From contig CAWESO010000002.1 of assembly GCA_963811775.1 (NCBI GenBank), positions 434,001 to 498,000 on the forward strand: 64,000 nt of DNA. The letters are read 5' to 3'. The translations under genes were made by a program, and so were the position numbers. The DNA comes from Chersky-840 sp963811775. Its GTDB lineage: Bacteria > Actinomycetota > Acidimicrobiia > Acidimicrobiales > UBA8190. Shown here piece by piece: positions 16,887 to 25,922 of this stretch (the stretch's first letter is position 1; each line of letters starts with the position of its first letter). The notes beneath the pieces are model-generated. The model worked only from the letters and a program-made list of their open reading frames with translations, was not told where the DNA came from and made no database searches.

Positions 16887-17905
16887 GTGGTTTTACCCCT
16901 CCCCGGGTTGGACGGCGGGCCAATTAATCAAAGAAGGATATTGTCCGGCAACCGGATGTTGCCCTGAGTACTGGGAGGTCAACCATACGGAAACCTCGAG
17001 GGGGCAACGTTGACGGTGTCGACCGACTTCTGAGTGCCTTTCTCCCCACCGACAAACCGAGGTTCCGTAGATTCGCATCGACGGGCGATTGCCGAACCGC
17101 GTGACACCGTCCGCGTCCGCTTGATGGCCGAGATGTAGCCGGCAGCTGCACGCACCTCCTCAGTGCTCGCGACAGGTAGCACCCTGCTGCCCCGATCCCG
17201 GCAATGTGCCACCAGATCCGTCTGACGGGGCGGGGCCCTCACCCGGAGCGTCGAAGCGCCTACGTCTTGGCTGAGTGTCCGCCCGTCGGGTTTGGCGACT
17301 CTCGGAAACGTTGGGATAACCAAATGATGGCTCGCCCGTCTTGCCTGTGAAGGGATGAGGCGGGCGAACTCGCTGTCCGGGGGACCCTTATCGTCCGGCA
17401 TCAGCACGATCGATAAAGCGCACGGCAACCTCCTGGCCCAACATCCAGGTCCCCCTCTGGTCCCCATCAGACCAGGGTCAATGGTCACTCAACTGGGTCG
17501 GAGTGCCCAGACCCTCTATCAGCCGGCGGTGGACGTGGGCTCGAGTCGTCCCCGTAGTAGGTGCCGAGGTACTCGAGGGCACGCCCCTGGCGAGGCGATC
17601 GGAGCGGTGATCTCCTTGGCGGCGGGGTTACCCGGTCGACGAAGTCGACTCCGGACGGACAGCCGAGCCACTGAAGGTGCCCGAGGCACCGGCTCCTGCG
17701 CTCGGGGTCGACGAGACGCTCGAGCGACTCGACGCCGGCGGAGAGCCATGCGTGTTCTCGCCGACGCCATGACGGGGCGGGGCGGGGCAACGTGCTGTTT
17801 CGCCGCTACGACGGGCACTATGGGTTGATCGCCCCGAGTGACGAACACCGACCGGATCACTCCCCCGGCCCACGACCAGGGGGCGGAGAGTAGGAGCGGA
17901 CCGAC
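16887..17905. other. About 1 kb without a supported gene
   Basis: Frames at 16979-17488 (minus), 17355-17828 (plus) and 17485-17790 (minus) overlap each other, show no family motif and have shadow-like composition. GC content dips near 16900-17000. It may hold remnants or regulatory sequence; I see no RNA gene. Confidence 0.5.
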
Positions 17906-18907
17906 GTGGCGCAGACGGGCCGACAAGACAGGGTGCTGCGAGTAGCACTTGCCGGTGACACCATGCTCGGGCGAGGCGTCGCCGAGAGGCTTGCCGAGGA
18001 TCCGTTGGCGCGTTTGGTCGCTCCCGATGTCGTCGAGGTGGTCCGCGAAGCTGATGTCGTCTTGCTCAACCTGGAGTGCTGCGTATCGACCCGCGGCCAC
18101 CCCTGGCCCGATCCCGACAAGCCATTCTACTTCCGCGCCCCACCGGCCGCGATAGACACCCTTATCGAACTGGGGACCACCTGCGTCACCCTGAGCAACA
18201 ATCACGCGCTCGACTACGGAGCAGAGGCGCTGCTCGATACGTTCGACCACCTGGAGGCGGCTGGAATCACATGGGTAGGCGCCGGGGCCGACCTGGAGCG
18301 TGCCCGGGCACCGGCGGTCCTCGAGGTCCACGGCCACCGCATCGCGGTGGTGGGGGTCACCGACCATCCGCCGGCCTTCGCCGCCGGTCCCGATCGGCCC
18401 GGCGTGGCGTACGCCGACCTGCGTGCCGGCATCCCCTCGTGGTTGACGCGAGCCGCGGCACCTGGGCCCGCCACTGCCCCGGAGGCACCGGACGCCGTCA
18501 TCGTCATGCCCCATTGGGGACCGAACATGACGTCCCGACCCGTTGCCCATGTCCGGCGCGCAGCCGATGCCCTGGTGGAGGCCGGTGCCACCCTGGTGGC
18601 GGGCCATTCGGCGCACGTGTTCCACGGAGTGAGGCGTCCTGTTCTCTTCGATCTCGGTGACTTTCTCGACGACTACGCCACCGACCCGGTTCTTCGCAAC
18701 GACCTCGGCCTGTTGTTCCTGGTCACCCTCGACACCCACGGGCCCACACGGCTCGAAGCGGTGCCCCTCGCACTGGACTACTGCCGAACCGGGCTCGCCT
18801 CCGGCGACGATGCCACGTGGGTGAAGCGCCGCTTCCGGCGCGCCTGCGAAGAGCTGGGCACAGAGGTGACCGAGAAGGCCGGGCGCCTCGTCATCGACTG
18901 GCCCTGA
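17906..18907 (+). CDS. CapA-family metallophosphatase-like protein
   Basis: 333 residues from GTG 17906 with TAGGAG upstream. Family motifs in order: VALAGDTMLGRGVAERL (residues about 13-29), NLECCVSTRG, TLSNNHALDYG, VIVMPHWGPNM and VAGHSAHVFHGV. These match PGA_cap/CapA domains, a calcineurin-like phosphoesterase fold with conserved Asp, Asn-His and His pairs. CapA takes part in poly-gamma-glutamate synthesis in Bacillus, but most actinobacterial homologues are uncharacterised and capB/capC are absent here. No signal peptide is visible, so this version is probably cytosolic. Confidence 0.88.
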   Translation: MAQTGRQDRVLRVALAGDTMLGRGVAERLAEDPLARLVAPDVVEVVREADVVLLNLECCVSTRGHPWPDPDKPFYFRAPPAAIDTLIELGTTCVTLSNNHALDYGAEALLDTFDHLEAAGITWVGAGADLERARAPAVLEVHGHRIAVVGVTDHPPAFAAGPDRPGVAYADLRAGIPSWLTRAAAPGPATAPEAPDAVIVMPHWGPNMTSRPVAHVRRAADALVEAGATLVAGHSAHVFHGVRRPVLFDLGDFLDDYATDPVLRNDLGLLFLVTLDTHGPTRLEAVPLALDYCRTGLASGDDATWVKRRFRRACEELGTEVTEKAGRLVIDWP

Positions 18908-19128
18908 TAATCGAGCCAGCGGTGGTGATGCCGCCCAGACGATGACGACCTCGGTTCGCCCCCGACCGAGCTGCGCTCGTACAAGTAGCTGCGCCGGCCA
19001 TAGGCTTCGACGGCAGTTCCGTCCCCCCGGCCGCCGTAGCGTTTTTGCAGGTTGGGGACGTACTCGACGGCAAAGACGCTTTCTGCTGGAAGGCCGCCTC
19101 GCACTGCTCGGCCGAACGGCCGACAGCT

Positions 19129-20031
19129 TCATGAGCTTGTCACGATGTGCCTGGCGAGCAGCGCGGCGATGTCGATCACCGTCATCGGGCAGGGCACGTC
19201 CAACGATTGCGAAGGAACCGTGTTGGTGACGAACAGCCCGTCGATCGGTAGTCCTCGCAGTCGCTCGGCGATCGGTCCAACCAGCAGTCCATGAGTGGCT
19301 GCCACCAGCACGCCTGAAACGGACCCGCGCTCGAGCACTGCGGCGATGGCACCCGCGATGGTGCCGCCGGTGGAGACCATGTCGTCGACCAGCACCACCT
19401 GTCGATCCCGGACATCGCCTATGACCTCCTCCACGCTGACCTTCTCACCCGAGAGCCGCCGCTTTCTCACGAAGGCGAGTGGTTGTCCAAGTTCGGTCGC
19501 ATACCGATCGGCCAGCTTCAGGGCTCCCTCATCAGGCGCGACGACCACAGCCTTGGGCATTACGCGGGGACGCAGCGCTTGGGCGAGGATTGGCTGGGCG
19601 GAAATGACCTGCAGGGGCACGGAGCACAGGGCCTCGAGCGCCTCGGTGTGGGGATCGACCACCAGGGCCCGGTCGATGCCGACTGTCGCCAGCAGGTCGC
19701 CCACGACGCGGGCACCTACTGCCTCTCCCGGGTGGGTGCGCCGATCATGCCGGGCGTATCCGAAGTACGGGATCACCGCCGTGAGCCGCGACCCGCCTGC
19801 ACGGCGACACGCGTCGGCAATGAGCAGCAGCTCCATGAGGTGCTCATCGACCGGTGGCCCGGTCGGTTGCACCACATAGACGTCGCGACCTCCGACTGGG
19901 CCGACCGCCACATGGGCCTCACCATCGGGAAACCGCTCTATCGTGCACGGCGTCATGTCGATGCCCAGGTGGCGGGCAACCGCCCGGGCGAGCGAGGGAT
20001 TGCCGCTCCCAGCCAGAAGTGCCATGTCCAT
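19129..20031 (-). CDS. PRPP synthetase-like phosphoribosyltransferase (short form)
   Basis: Start chosen at ATG 20031 (DMALLAGSGNPSLARAVA), 300 residues; the longer frame to 20217 overlaps the cupin gene. It has PRPP synthetase landmarks: ERFPDGEAHVAVG, RDVYVVQPTGPPVDEHLMEL, YFGYARHDRR and the PRPP-binding loop VVLVDDMVSTGGTI near residue 220. Slightly shorter than housekeeping Prs (about 315 residues), so it is probably a paralogue making PRPP from ribose-5-phosphate and ATP for a special purpose, or an ancestral-like form. The cupin and adenosine-specific kinase genes lie upstream on the same strand, which hints at a nucleoside or ribose salvage function (inference). Confidence 0.85.
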   Translation of the reverse strand: MDMALLAGSGNPSLARAVARHLGIDMTPCTIERFPDGEAHVAVGPVGGRDVYVVQPTGPPVDEHLMELLLIADACRRAGGSRLTAVIPYFGYARHDRRTHPGEAVGARVVGDLLATVGIDRALVVDPHTEALEALCSVPLQVISAQPILAQALRPRVMPKAVVVAPDEGALKLADRYATELGQPLAFVRKRRLSGEKVSVEEVIGDVRDRQVVLVDDMVSTGGTIAGAIAAVLERGSVSGVLVAATHGLLVGPIAERLRGLPIDGLFVTNTVPSQSLDVPCPMTVIDIAALLARHIVTSS

Positions 20032-20107
20032 TGTGTGACCATCGCTCTCGACGAACGCTCCTGCAAGGGGCCAAAGTCCCGTCCGCTCCGTGTCGTGATG
20101 CGTCGCG

Positions 20108-20467
20108 TCAGCTCGTAGGACTGAGGTACAGGTACAAGACGGTGCACCCGCCGGTGGCCGAGGCGTCGATGTCATGCTCCACGCCGCTCGGGATGTGGAC
20201 GTAGGAGCCTGGGCCAAGCTCGGTGCCGAGGATGGTGGCCCGCCCGTCGAGGACCCACATGTGGTGGTCGTTGGCGCGGTGCGTATGCCAGCCCAGGCGG
20301 TGGCCCGCCTCGACGGTCAGGATTCCCGCCATCGAGGTGTCGCTTCGCCACATCACCCTGTGGGTGACGCCCACCAGCGATCCCAACGGGACGAGCGGGA
20401 GCGCCGCGATCGCCTCCGGCGTGAGCACGACAGGCTGCGAAGTTGTGGTCGGGTTCATCATGGCCAT
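20108..20467 (-). CDS. Cupin-domain protein
   Basis: 119 residues, or 116 from the ATG at residue 4. A single cupin barrel: motif 1 is HRLGWHTHRANDHHMWVLDG with the metal-binding His residues, motif 2 is LGPGSYVHIPSGVEHDID. The metal site looks complete. The substrate is unknown; small cupins of this kind can be isomerases, dioxygenases or sensor domains. It lies 76 bases upstream of the PRPP synthetase-like gene on the same strand, so co-transcription is possible. Confidence 0.8.
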   Translation of the reverse strand: MAMMNPTTTSQPVVLTPEAIAALPLVPLGSLVGVTHRVMWRSDTSMAGILTVEAGHRLGWHTHRANDHHMWVLDGRATILGTELGPGSYVHIPSGVEHDIDASATGGCTVLYLYLSPTS

Positions 20468-20729
20468 TGTGATTCGGTGGCGGCCAGCGCGCCAGGGTCG
20501 AATGACCCCGAAACCGCAGCCTCGACTAGGCGTTGCGGACGGGCGACGGCCACAGGGAAAATCTGGCTGAAGCTACGGGCCGTCTCGATCGAGAAGCCGG
20601 AGGACTTGAACCTGACCAGCCACCAGATCTCTGGCTCGGCGGGTCCCATGACCGAAGCGGGTCTCGGATCGCCTCGTCGCTCCGGCCGCTGAGTTCAGCG
20701 AACGAGGTCCGTCGCCCACAGAGAGCGGA

Positions 20730-21212
20730 TCACAGCTTGTAGCCGATCGCCCGGAGCAACGCCTTGCGGTCGGCCACGTCGACTTCGCTCTCGAGCCGGG
20801 CGGGCGGCTGCCCATCGATCACGCCCACGATGCCCCGACCAAGCTCGGTCTCGGCCACGAGGATCTCGACCCGGTTGGCGCTGGCGCAGAAGATGCCACA
20901 CACCTCCGGGACCTGCTTGAGCTGGTTGAGGACGTTTATCGGATAGCCGTTCTGCAGGAACACGAAGAACGAGTGCCCTGCCCCCACGGCCAGGGCGTTC
21001 GTCGTGGCCAAGTCGATGAGCTCCTCGTCGTTGCCCGATCGGCGCACCAGGCACGGTCCCGAAGCCTCGCAGAACGCCACGCCGAACTGCAGATGTGGGC
21101 TGGCGCCGGCCAGGGCCTCGTGGATGTCCTCGACCGTCTTGATGAAGTGGGCCTGCCCCACGATGACGTTCATGTCGTCGGGCTTGTCGATCGGGACGAC
21201 GTACAGCTCCAC
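20730..21212 (-). CDS. Adenosine-specific kinase (DUF355 family)
   Basis: Start chosen at GTG 21212, preceded by CGAGGAGG seven bases upstream; 160 residues. The N-terminus ELYVVPIDKPDDMNVIVGQA and HFIKTVEDIHEALA match the DUF355 family, whose archaeal member was described as an adenosine-specific kinase with an unusual fold. Other landmarks are FCEASGPCLVRRSGND, NALAVGAGHSFFVFL and ASANRVEILVAET. The family is common in archaea and scattered in bacteria, so transfer is possible. Context with the PRPP synthetase-like gene suggests purine nucleoside metabolism (inference). Confidence 0.85.
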   Translation of the reverse strand: MELYVVPIDKPDDMNVIVGQAHFIKTVEDIHEALAGASPHLQFGVAFCEASGPCLVRRSGNDEELIDLATTNALAVGAGHSFFVFLQNGYPINVLNQLKQVPEVCGIFCASANRVEILVAETELGRGIVGVIDGQPPARLESEVDVADRKALLRAIGYKL

Positions 21213-21339
21213 AACGACCTCCTCGAATGGATCAGCGCCCTTCGATGGCGACGACAGCGGAAGTCCGACGCCGGCCTCCAAAGCTAGTTCCGCCCTGTCA
21301 CCGCGGCGATGCTCGACGGCTCACCAATCAGGGCTGGGC

Positions 21340-21559
21340 GCACCGCCAGGACTACCACGACTTCTGGACGTGTCCGGACTGCGGCCGGATCTTCTGGCAG
21401 GGGTCGCACTACGACCGCCTCGTTGCCCTGGTGGAGGACATCCGCCGCGCCCAGCACGACGCTGGGTCGCTCTGAGCACGTCGTCCATCGACGGCGGTGA
21501 CGGCCCTCGAACCGATGTTGGTGACGGCGAGGGAGCGTCGGGTCCGGGACTTCGTCCTG
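21340..21559 (+). pseudogene. Duplicated 3' fragment of the Mut7-C gene plus downstream sequence
   Basis: About 220 bases nearly identical, by eye, to the reverse complement of about 41515-41735. It encodes only the last 43 or so residues of the Mut7-C protein (DFWTCPDCGRIFWQG, then the C-terminal helix) up to the same TGA at 21474-21476, and the similarity continues about 80 bases past the stop. There is no own start or catalytic domain, so it cannot be functional as an enzyme. It lies just upstream of the HhH-archease-rtcB operon, so the copied intergenic part might supply promoter sequence (inference). Confidence 0.8.
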
Positions 21560-21628
21560 GTCAGCCTTCTGTCGAGCGGGTGACCTTTGGCACTTGCGGT
21601 ACAGGCCGGCCCGGGCGACGGTGGGGGG

Positions 21629-22387
21629 ATGGACACGGTCGCCGCGGCCTCGGCACGCACAGCTCGACGCGCCCGCACCGACCTGGTGCGGTGCCTCGTG
21701 GCGGGTGGCGGCCGGTTCTCGACGGCCCTGGGTATCGACGTCGAGGCCGGTGACGCCGAGATCGACCGATGGTTCATGGCGGCCACCTTGTTCGGGGCTC
21801 GGATTCCAACCACGATCGCCGAGCGCACCTTTCTCGTGCTCGACGAGGCGGGGGTGACGGTGGCCACCGCCCGGGCGTTCCCATGGGACGACCTCGTCGC
21901 CCTGCTCGATCGTGGCGGATACGCACGATACGACTACAAGACGGCCACGCGGCTACACGCGCTGTGCGACGTGCTCGGCGAGCACTACGGCGGGCGCGTG
22001 TGCGCCATCCCGGACGACGCGCACACGCCAGCCGAGCTGGAGAAGGCCCTCGACGACCTGCCCGGCTGGGGGCCGGTCACCGTCGGTGTGTTCCTGCGCG
22101 AGCTGCGCGGCGTGTGGCCGCTCGCCTCGCCCGCACTCGACCCCCGGGCGGCGGCCTCTGCCTGCCACCTCGGCCTCGTGGACGAACGTGCCCGTGACCC
22201 GCTCGGCCGGCTGCGATCCCTGTCGTCGGCGGCCGGTGTCGATCTGCGCGACCTCGAAGGCGGCCTCGTACGCACCGCGCTGGCCCACCGCGCCGATCTC
22301 AAAACCTGTCCCGGTGGGTCGGACTGCGTCGTCGTGGCGCGTCTGGCCCCGGGGACACCGACTCGGGTGCGGGCGGGGGCCCGGTGA
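21629..22387 (+). CDS. HhH-GPD-like (endonuclease III fold) protein of unknown activity
   Basis: 252 residues from ATG 21629 preceded by GGTGGGGGG. The centre has a helix-hairpin-helix-like segment, LDDLPGWGPVTVGVFLREL (about residues 147-165), as in HhH-GPD DNA glycosylases. The lysine that gives EndoIII its lyase activity (LPGVGxKTA) is absent; the position reads PVTV. The downstream segment SPALDPRAAA might supply the conserved Asp. The C-terminus ends CPGGSDC, which could be the remains of an Fe-S loop. The stop overlaps the archease start (TGATG), so translation is coupled to archease and RtcB. It may bind damaged nucleic acid without lyase activity; function unknown. Confidence 0.65.
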   Translation: MDTVAAASARTARRARTDLVRCLVAGGGRFSTALGIDVEAGDAEIDRWFMAATLFGARIPTTIAERTFLVLDEAGVTVATARAFPWDDLVALLDRGGYARYDYKTATRLHALCDVLGEHYGGRVCAIPDDAHTPAELEKALDDLPGWGPVTVGVFLRELRGVWPLASPALDPRAAASACHLGLVDERARDPLGRLRSLSSAAGVDLRDLEGGLVRTALAHRADLKTCPGGSDCVVVARLAPGTPTRVRAGAR

Positions 22388-22836
22388 TGGCAACCGGGCA
22401 CTTGCCGGCCGATCTGTCCGGCGATCGGGGATTCCGGCTCGCCCCGCATACCGCCGACTGCATTCTCGAGGCGTGGGGACCGGATCGGGTCACGTGCCTG
22501 GCGGAGGCCGTCGGCGCGCTGGTGAGCGTGTTTGCCGAGGTGGGCGACACCGCCACCACGACGACGCTCCCGGTGGTCCTCGAGCCTGCCCCCACCCCCG
22601 ACCTTCTCGTGGAGCTGCTCGAAGAGGTCATCTACACCGTCGACGTGTTCGGGAAGGTGCCCGTGCACGTCCATCTGGCCGAGGCCGAGGACGGCGGGGT
22701 GGCCGGCGACCTGGAAGTCGTCGAAGCCGCCGAGGTGGTCCTCATCGGGTCGGTCCCCAAGGCCGTGTCATGGCACGGCCTTGAGATCGCTGAGCACGGG
22801 GGAACGTGGCGGTGCCGGGTCGTCGTAGACGTATGA
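22387..22836 (+). CDS. Archease, RtcB activator
   Basis: 149 residues from ATG 22387, overlapping the previous stop by one base. Landmarks: GFRLAPHTADCILEAWGPD with the HTAD motif, LLVELLEEVIYTVDVFGKVP, and VPKAVSWHGLEI, the archease C-terminal signature. Archease binds metal and speeds guanylylation and turnover of the RNA ligase RtcB (family knowledge). The stop (22834-22836) overlaps the rtcB ATG at 22833. The pairing confirms the assignment. Confidence 0.93.
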   Translation: MATGHLPADLSGDRGFRLAPHTADCILEAWGPDRVTCLAEAVGALVSVFAEVGDTATTTTLPVVLEPAPTPDLLVELLEEVIYTVDVFGKVPVHVHLAEAEDGGVAGDLEVVEAAEVVLIGSVPKAVSWHGLEIAEHGGTWRCRVVVDV

Positions 22837-24267
22837 GCCCGTCCCGAACCCTCGTCCCCGACGGTCCTGACCGGTGGCGCATCGAGCGCACGGGGGCGAT
22901 GCGAGTGCCTGGCGTGGTGTACGCCTCGCAGGCGCTTCTGCCCTCCGTTGCCGAGGAAGAGGCACTTGAGCAGGTGGCCAACGTGGCCACGCTTCCCGGC
23001 ATCGTGTCCGCCTCCTACGCCATGCCCGACGTCCACTGGGGGTATGGGTTCCCCATCGGCGGGGTGGCCGCCACGGACGTGCGACGCGGGGGTGTGGTGT
23101 CGCCCGGCGGGGTGGGGTTCGACATCTCCTGCGGCGTCCGGCTGCTGCTGTCGCCCCTCGACGCAACAGAGCTCTCGCCCCATATCGAGGCCGTGATGGA
23201 CGAGCTCGACGCCCGCATCCCGACGGGGCTCGGCGCTGGCGGCGTGTGGCCGCTGGCTGGCGAGGACGAACTCATCGCCATCCTCGGCTACGGCGCACGC
23301 CAGGCGGTGGCGGCCGGGTTCGGGACCGACGCCGACCTGGCGCGCTGCGACATCGGGGACGTGGGGGTAGACCCCCACCCCGAGACCGTGGGCGATCGGG
23401 CCCGTCCGCGCGGGCGGCGTCAGGTGGGGAGCCTCGGGTCGGGCAACCACTTCCTCGAAGTCCAGGTGGTTGACGTCGTGCTCGACGAGCCCGCGGCCGC
23501 GGCGTTCGGTCTGCGGCGGGGACAGGTGTGCGTGATGATCCACTGCGGGTCCCGCGGTCTCGGCCACCAGATCTGTTCCGACCATGTCCAGACCATGCGC
23601 GCCGCGATGCACCGCTTCGGCATCGAGGTACCCGATCCCCAGCTTGCCTGCGCGCCAGTGGACAGCGCCGAGGGCCAGGCCTACCTCGGTGCCATGGCGG
23701 CAGCCGCCAACTATGGCCGGGCCAACCGCCAGGCGCTAACGGCCGCCGCGCGCGACGCCTTCACCGCAGCGGCACCTACGGGTAGCTTGGACCTGCTCTA
23801 TGACGTATCCCACAATCTCGCATCGTTGGAGTGGCACCAGGTCGGTCAAGAGCTGCGCCTGTTGTGCGTGCACCGCAAAGGGGCGACCCGCGCGCTGGCT
23901 CCGGGGCACCCCGAACTCCCCGAGGACCTGCGCGGCAGCGGGCCAACCCGTACTCGTGCCCGGGTCGATGGGTACGGCCTCATACGTCCTGGTCGGTGTC
24001 TCGCCAGGCGGGGCGTTCTCCTCTGCCTGCCATGGTGCGGGCCGCACGCTCAGCCGGCACGCCGCACTGCGCAAGATCTCGGGAACCGCATTGCGCAAGG
24101 AGCTCGAGCGCCAAGGCATAGCCGTGCGCGCCGCGTCGGCGCGCGGGTTGGCCGAGGAGGCGCCGTTCGCCTACAAGGACGTAGACGAGGTGGTGGCCAC
24201 TTGCGAACGAGCTGGGCTCGCTCGGCGCGTGGCGCGCCTTCGGCCGCTGGGAGTGGTGAAGGGGTGA
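22833..24267 (+). pseudogene. rtcB: RNA-splicing ligase RtcB with a +1 frameshift
   Basis: Starts at ATG 22833 overlapping the archease stop. The first frame carries YAMPDVHWGYGFPIGG, PGGVGFDISCGVRLL (Asp 97 and Cys 100, Mn ligands), GSLGSGNHFLEVQ, IHCGSRGLGHQ and DVSHNLASLEWH. Near 23934 the frame changes: removing one G in CTGCGCGGCAGC restores LVPGSMGTASYVLVG and ACHGAGRTLSRH, which contains the His that takes GMP, and the gene ends at 24267. Reconstructed length is about 477 residues, normal for RtcB. The enzyme joins 2',3'-cyclic phosphate or 3'-phosphate ends to 5'-OH RNA. As written, the ORF loses the guanylylated His. Either a recent mutation or a sequence error. An IS1380 copy lies 39 bases after the stop. 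Confidence 0.88.
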
Positions 24268-24305
24268 GAGGCCAGGCCACCACCTCTACATCTCGTAGGT
24301 CTAAA

Positions 24306-25922
24306 CCTCGATCCACCGATCGGCGACCTGGCGGGTAGCCGTTTGAGGTGATTGGCACCGCGCCGTGGTGAACGACGGCGCTCTGAGTTCTTTAGCCGCA
24401 GCTGAGGCGTGCGGAACCAGACCTTCGTGAACCTCGCTTCGATTGTCAGCGCCGTCCTGCGTTCGTCTGCGGTGCGCCGGCCGCGGGAGCTCAGCTACAC
24501 GGGAACCGGTGGCAAGCCACGCAGAAGGTCCAGAGCGCGATTGAAGGCGTCGGCCCACGGCCACTGGAGTGGCGCTCGCAGCGTCGGTCGGCCGGAGCGA
24601 CTGACGAGTCGTCCCGGGACGGACAGGAACCGGGTGCGCACGGTGCGGGCCACGGTGAGGTGGTCCTCGGGCGTGATGTCGCCCAGCATGGCCGTCCAGC
24701 GGATGAGGTCATGGGCCAGAGCGGCGCACAGGAGCCACGCCGAGTTGGCGAAGAAGTGCCCCGAGGGGACGTGTTCGAGACCGGCGCCCTCCTTGAGGTC
24801 GCGGATGGCCAGTTCGACGGTGGCATGCGCCCGGTGGAACTCGTCGACGTCCACCGCCGTCCCACCCAGGTCGGTGACGAAGGCGAAGTGACGCCACTGC
24901 GGCCACAGCGTGGCTTGGCGACCGACCAGCCGGGTGCGGCGCACGATGAGTCGTCGGCCCTTGTAGATGCATTCGGCCACCTCGGCTTCCCCGTCGGCGG
25001 TGTAGTCGATTGGTGTCCAGGCCGACTCCTCGATGCCCTCGATGGCCCTGGTCACGGCCTTGATCATGCGCACACCCATCGTGTAGCCGACGTCGAGGCG
25101 CTCCAATGTGGCCAGCGTGGCGTTGGACCAGAAGCCGGAGTCGAAGCGCATGATCAGTTCCCCGGTGACCCCGGCCCGGCGCACCCGGGCCACGAGTTCC
25201 TCCACGAAGCGCACGGCCCCGCGCTGGGTGTTGGCCGCCCCCTTGCGCATCCTCACGTGGAGGATCTCACCCGTCCAGGCCCGCACTGCGATCAAGGGGT
25301 GGTAGCCGAGGACCTTGGTGTAGCCATAGCCGGCTCCGTGTTTGGCTTTGCCACACACCTCACAGATGGTGGAGTCGAGATCGATGACAAGCTGGTCGGA
25401 CCCCGGTCCCGCTCCGAGGGCCCACGCCCGGCGCAGCGTCTCGCCGAGCACCCGGTCGAGCTGGCGAATGTGGCCGAACGTGAAGGACCGCAGGAACGAA
25501 CCGAGGGTCGACGGTGCCATCACCCGGTGACCGAGCACGGACCCGGTGGCTCCCGAACGCAGCATGTCGGCATGGTCGATGTGGGACCCGCCCGCCGCCA
25601 TGGCATGCACGAGCGTCAGCACCTTGCGTCCCGGCAGGGCCCCACCAACCCGGCCCGAAAGGTCGACGGTGGCGTTGATCAGGCGTTCCAGTCCGAGCCG
25701 GACCGTCAACGTGGCCACCAGCAGCAGCCCGGCGTTGGCGACAAGATTGGGCTCGTCGAAGGTCACCTCGATGCGGTCGATTCCGCGCGATACTTCGGAC
25801 ACAGGAAGTGCCTCCTTGTTTGGGGATGACAGCGACTTCGACAATCGCTATTTTCCCAAGCGGGGAGGCCCTTTCCGCGGATGCGCGGCTACCTACTCCG
25901 GTTGTTCATCGGTGTATCGAGG
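24306..25922 (-). mobile_element. IS1380-family insertion sequence
   Basis: The ends are inverted repeats: left CCTCGATCCACCGAT (24306-24320), right ATCGGTGTATCGAGG (25908-25922), one mismatch in 15. CTAAA flanks both sides (24301-24305 and 25923-25927), a 4-5 base target duplication as expected for the family. 1617 bases with one intact transposase. It inserted 38 bases after the rtcB stop without touching the gene. Confidence 0.9.
24495..25844 (-). CDS. IS1380-family transposase
   Basis: 449 residues, full length for the family. The DDE catalytic domain shows VIDLDSTICEVCGKAKHGAG (first Asp), the long central strand with IMRFDSGFWSNATLATLERL (second Asp) and HATVELAIRDLKEGAGLEH with the Glu near the C-terminus. 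It lies wholly within the inverted repeats on the minus strand and appears intact. Confidence 0.95.
   Translation of the reverse strand: MSKSLSSPNKEALPVSEVSRGIDRIEVTFDEPNLVANAGLLLVATLTVRLGLERLINATVDLSGRVGGALPGRKVLTLVHAMAAGGSHIDHADMLRSGATGSVLGHRVMAPSTLGSFLRSFTFGHIRQLDRVLGETLRRAWALGAGPGSDQLVIDLDSTICEVCGKAKHGAGYGYTKVLGYHPLIAVRAWTGEILHVRMRKGAANTQRGAVRFVEELVARVRRAGVTGELIMRFDSGFWSNATLATLERLDVGYTMGVRMIKAVTRAIEGIEESAWTPIDYTADGEAEVAECIYKGRRLIVRRTRLVGRQATLWPQWRHFAFVTDLGGTAVDVDEFHRAHATVELAIRDLKEGAGLEHVPSGHFFANSAWLLCAALAHDLIRWTAMLGDITPEDHLTVARTVRTRFLSVPGRLVSRSGRPTLRAPLQWPWADAFNRALDLLRGLPPVPV

Noticed and set aside
17519..19132. Minus-strand ORF of 537 residues opposite capA
   Set aside because: Shadow of the CapA gene; no domain recognisable.
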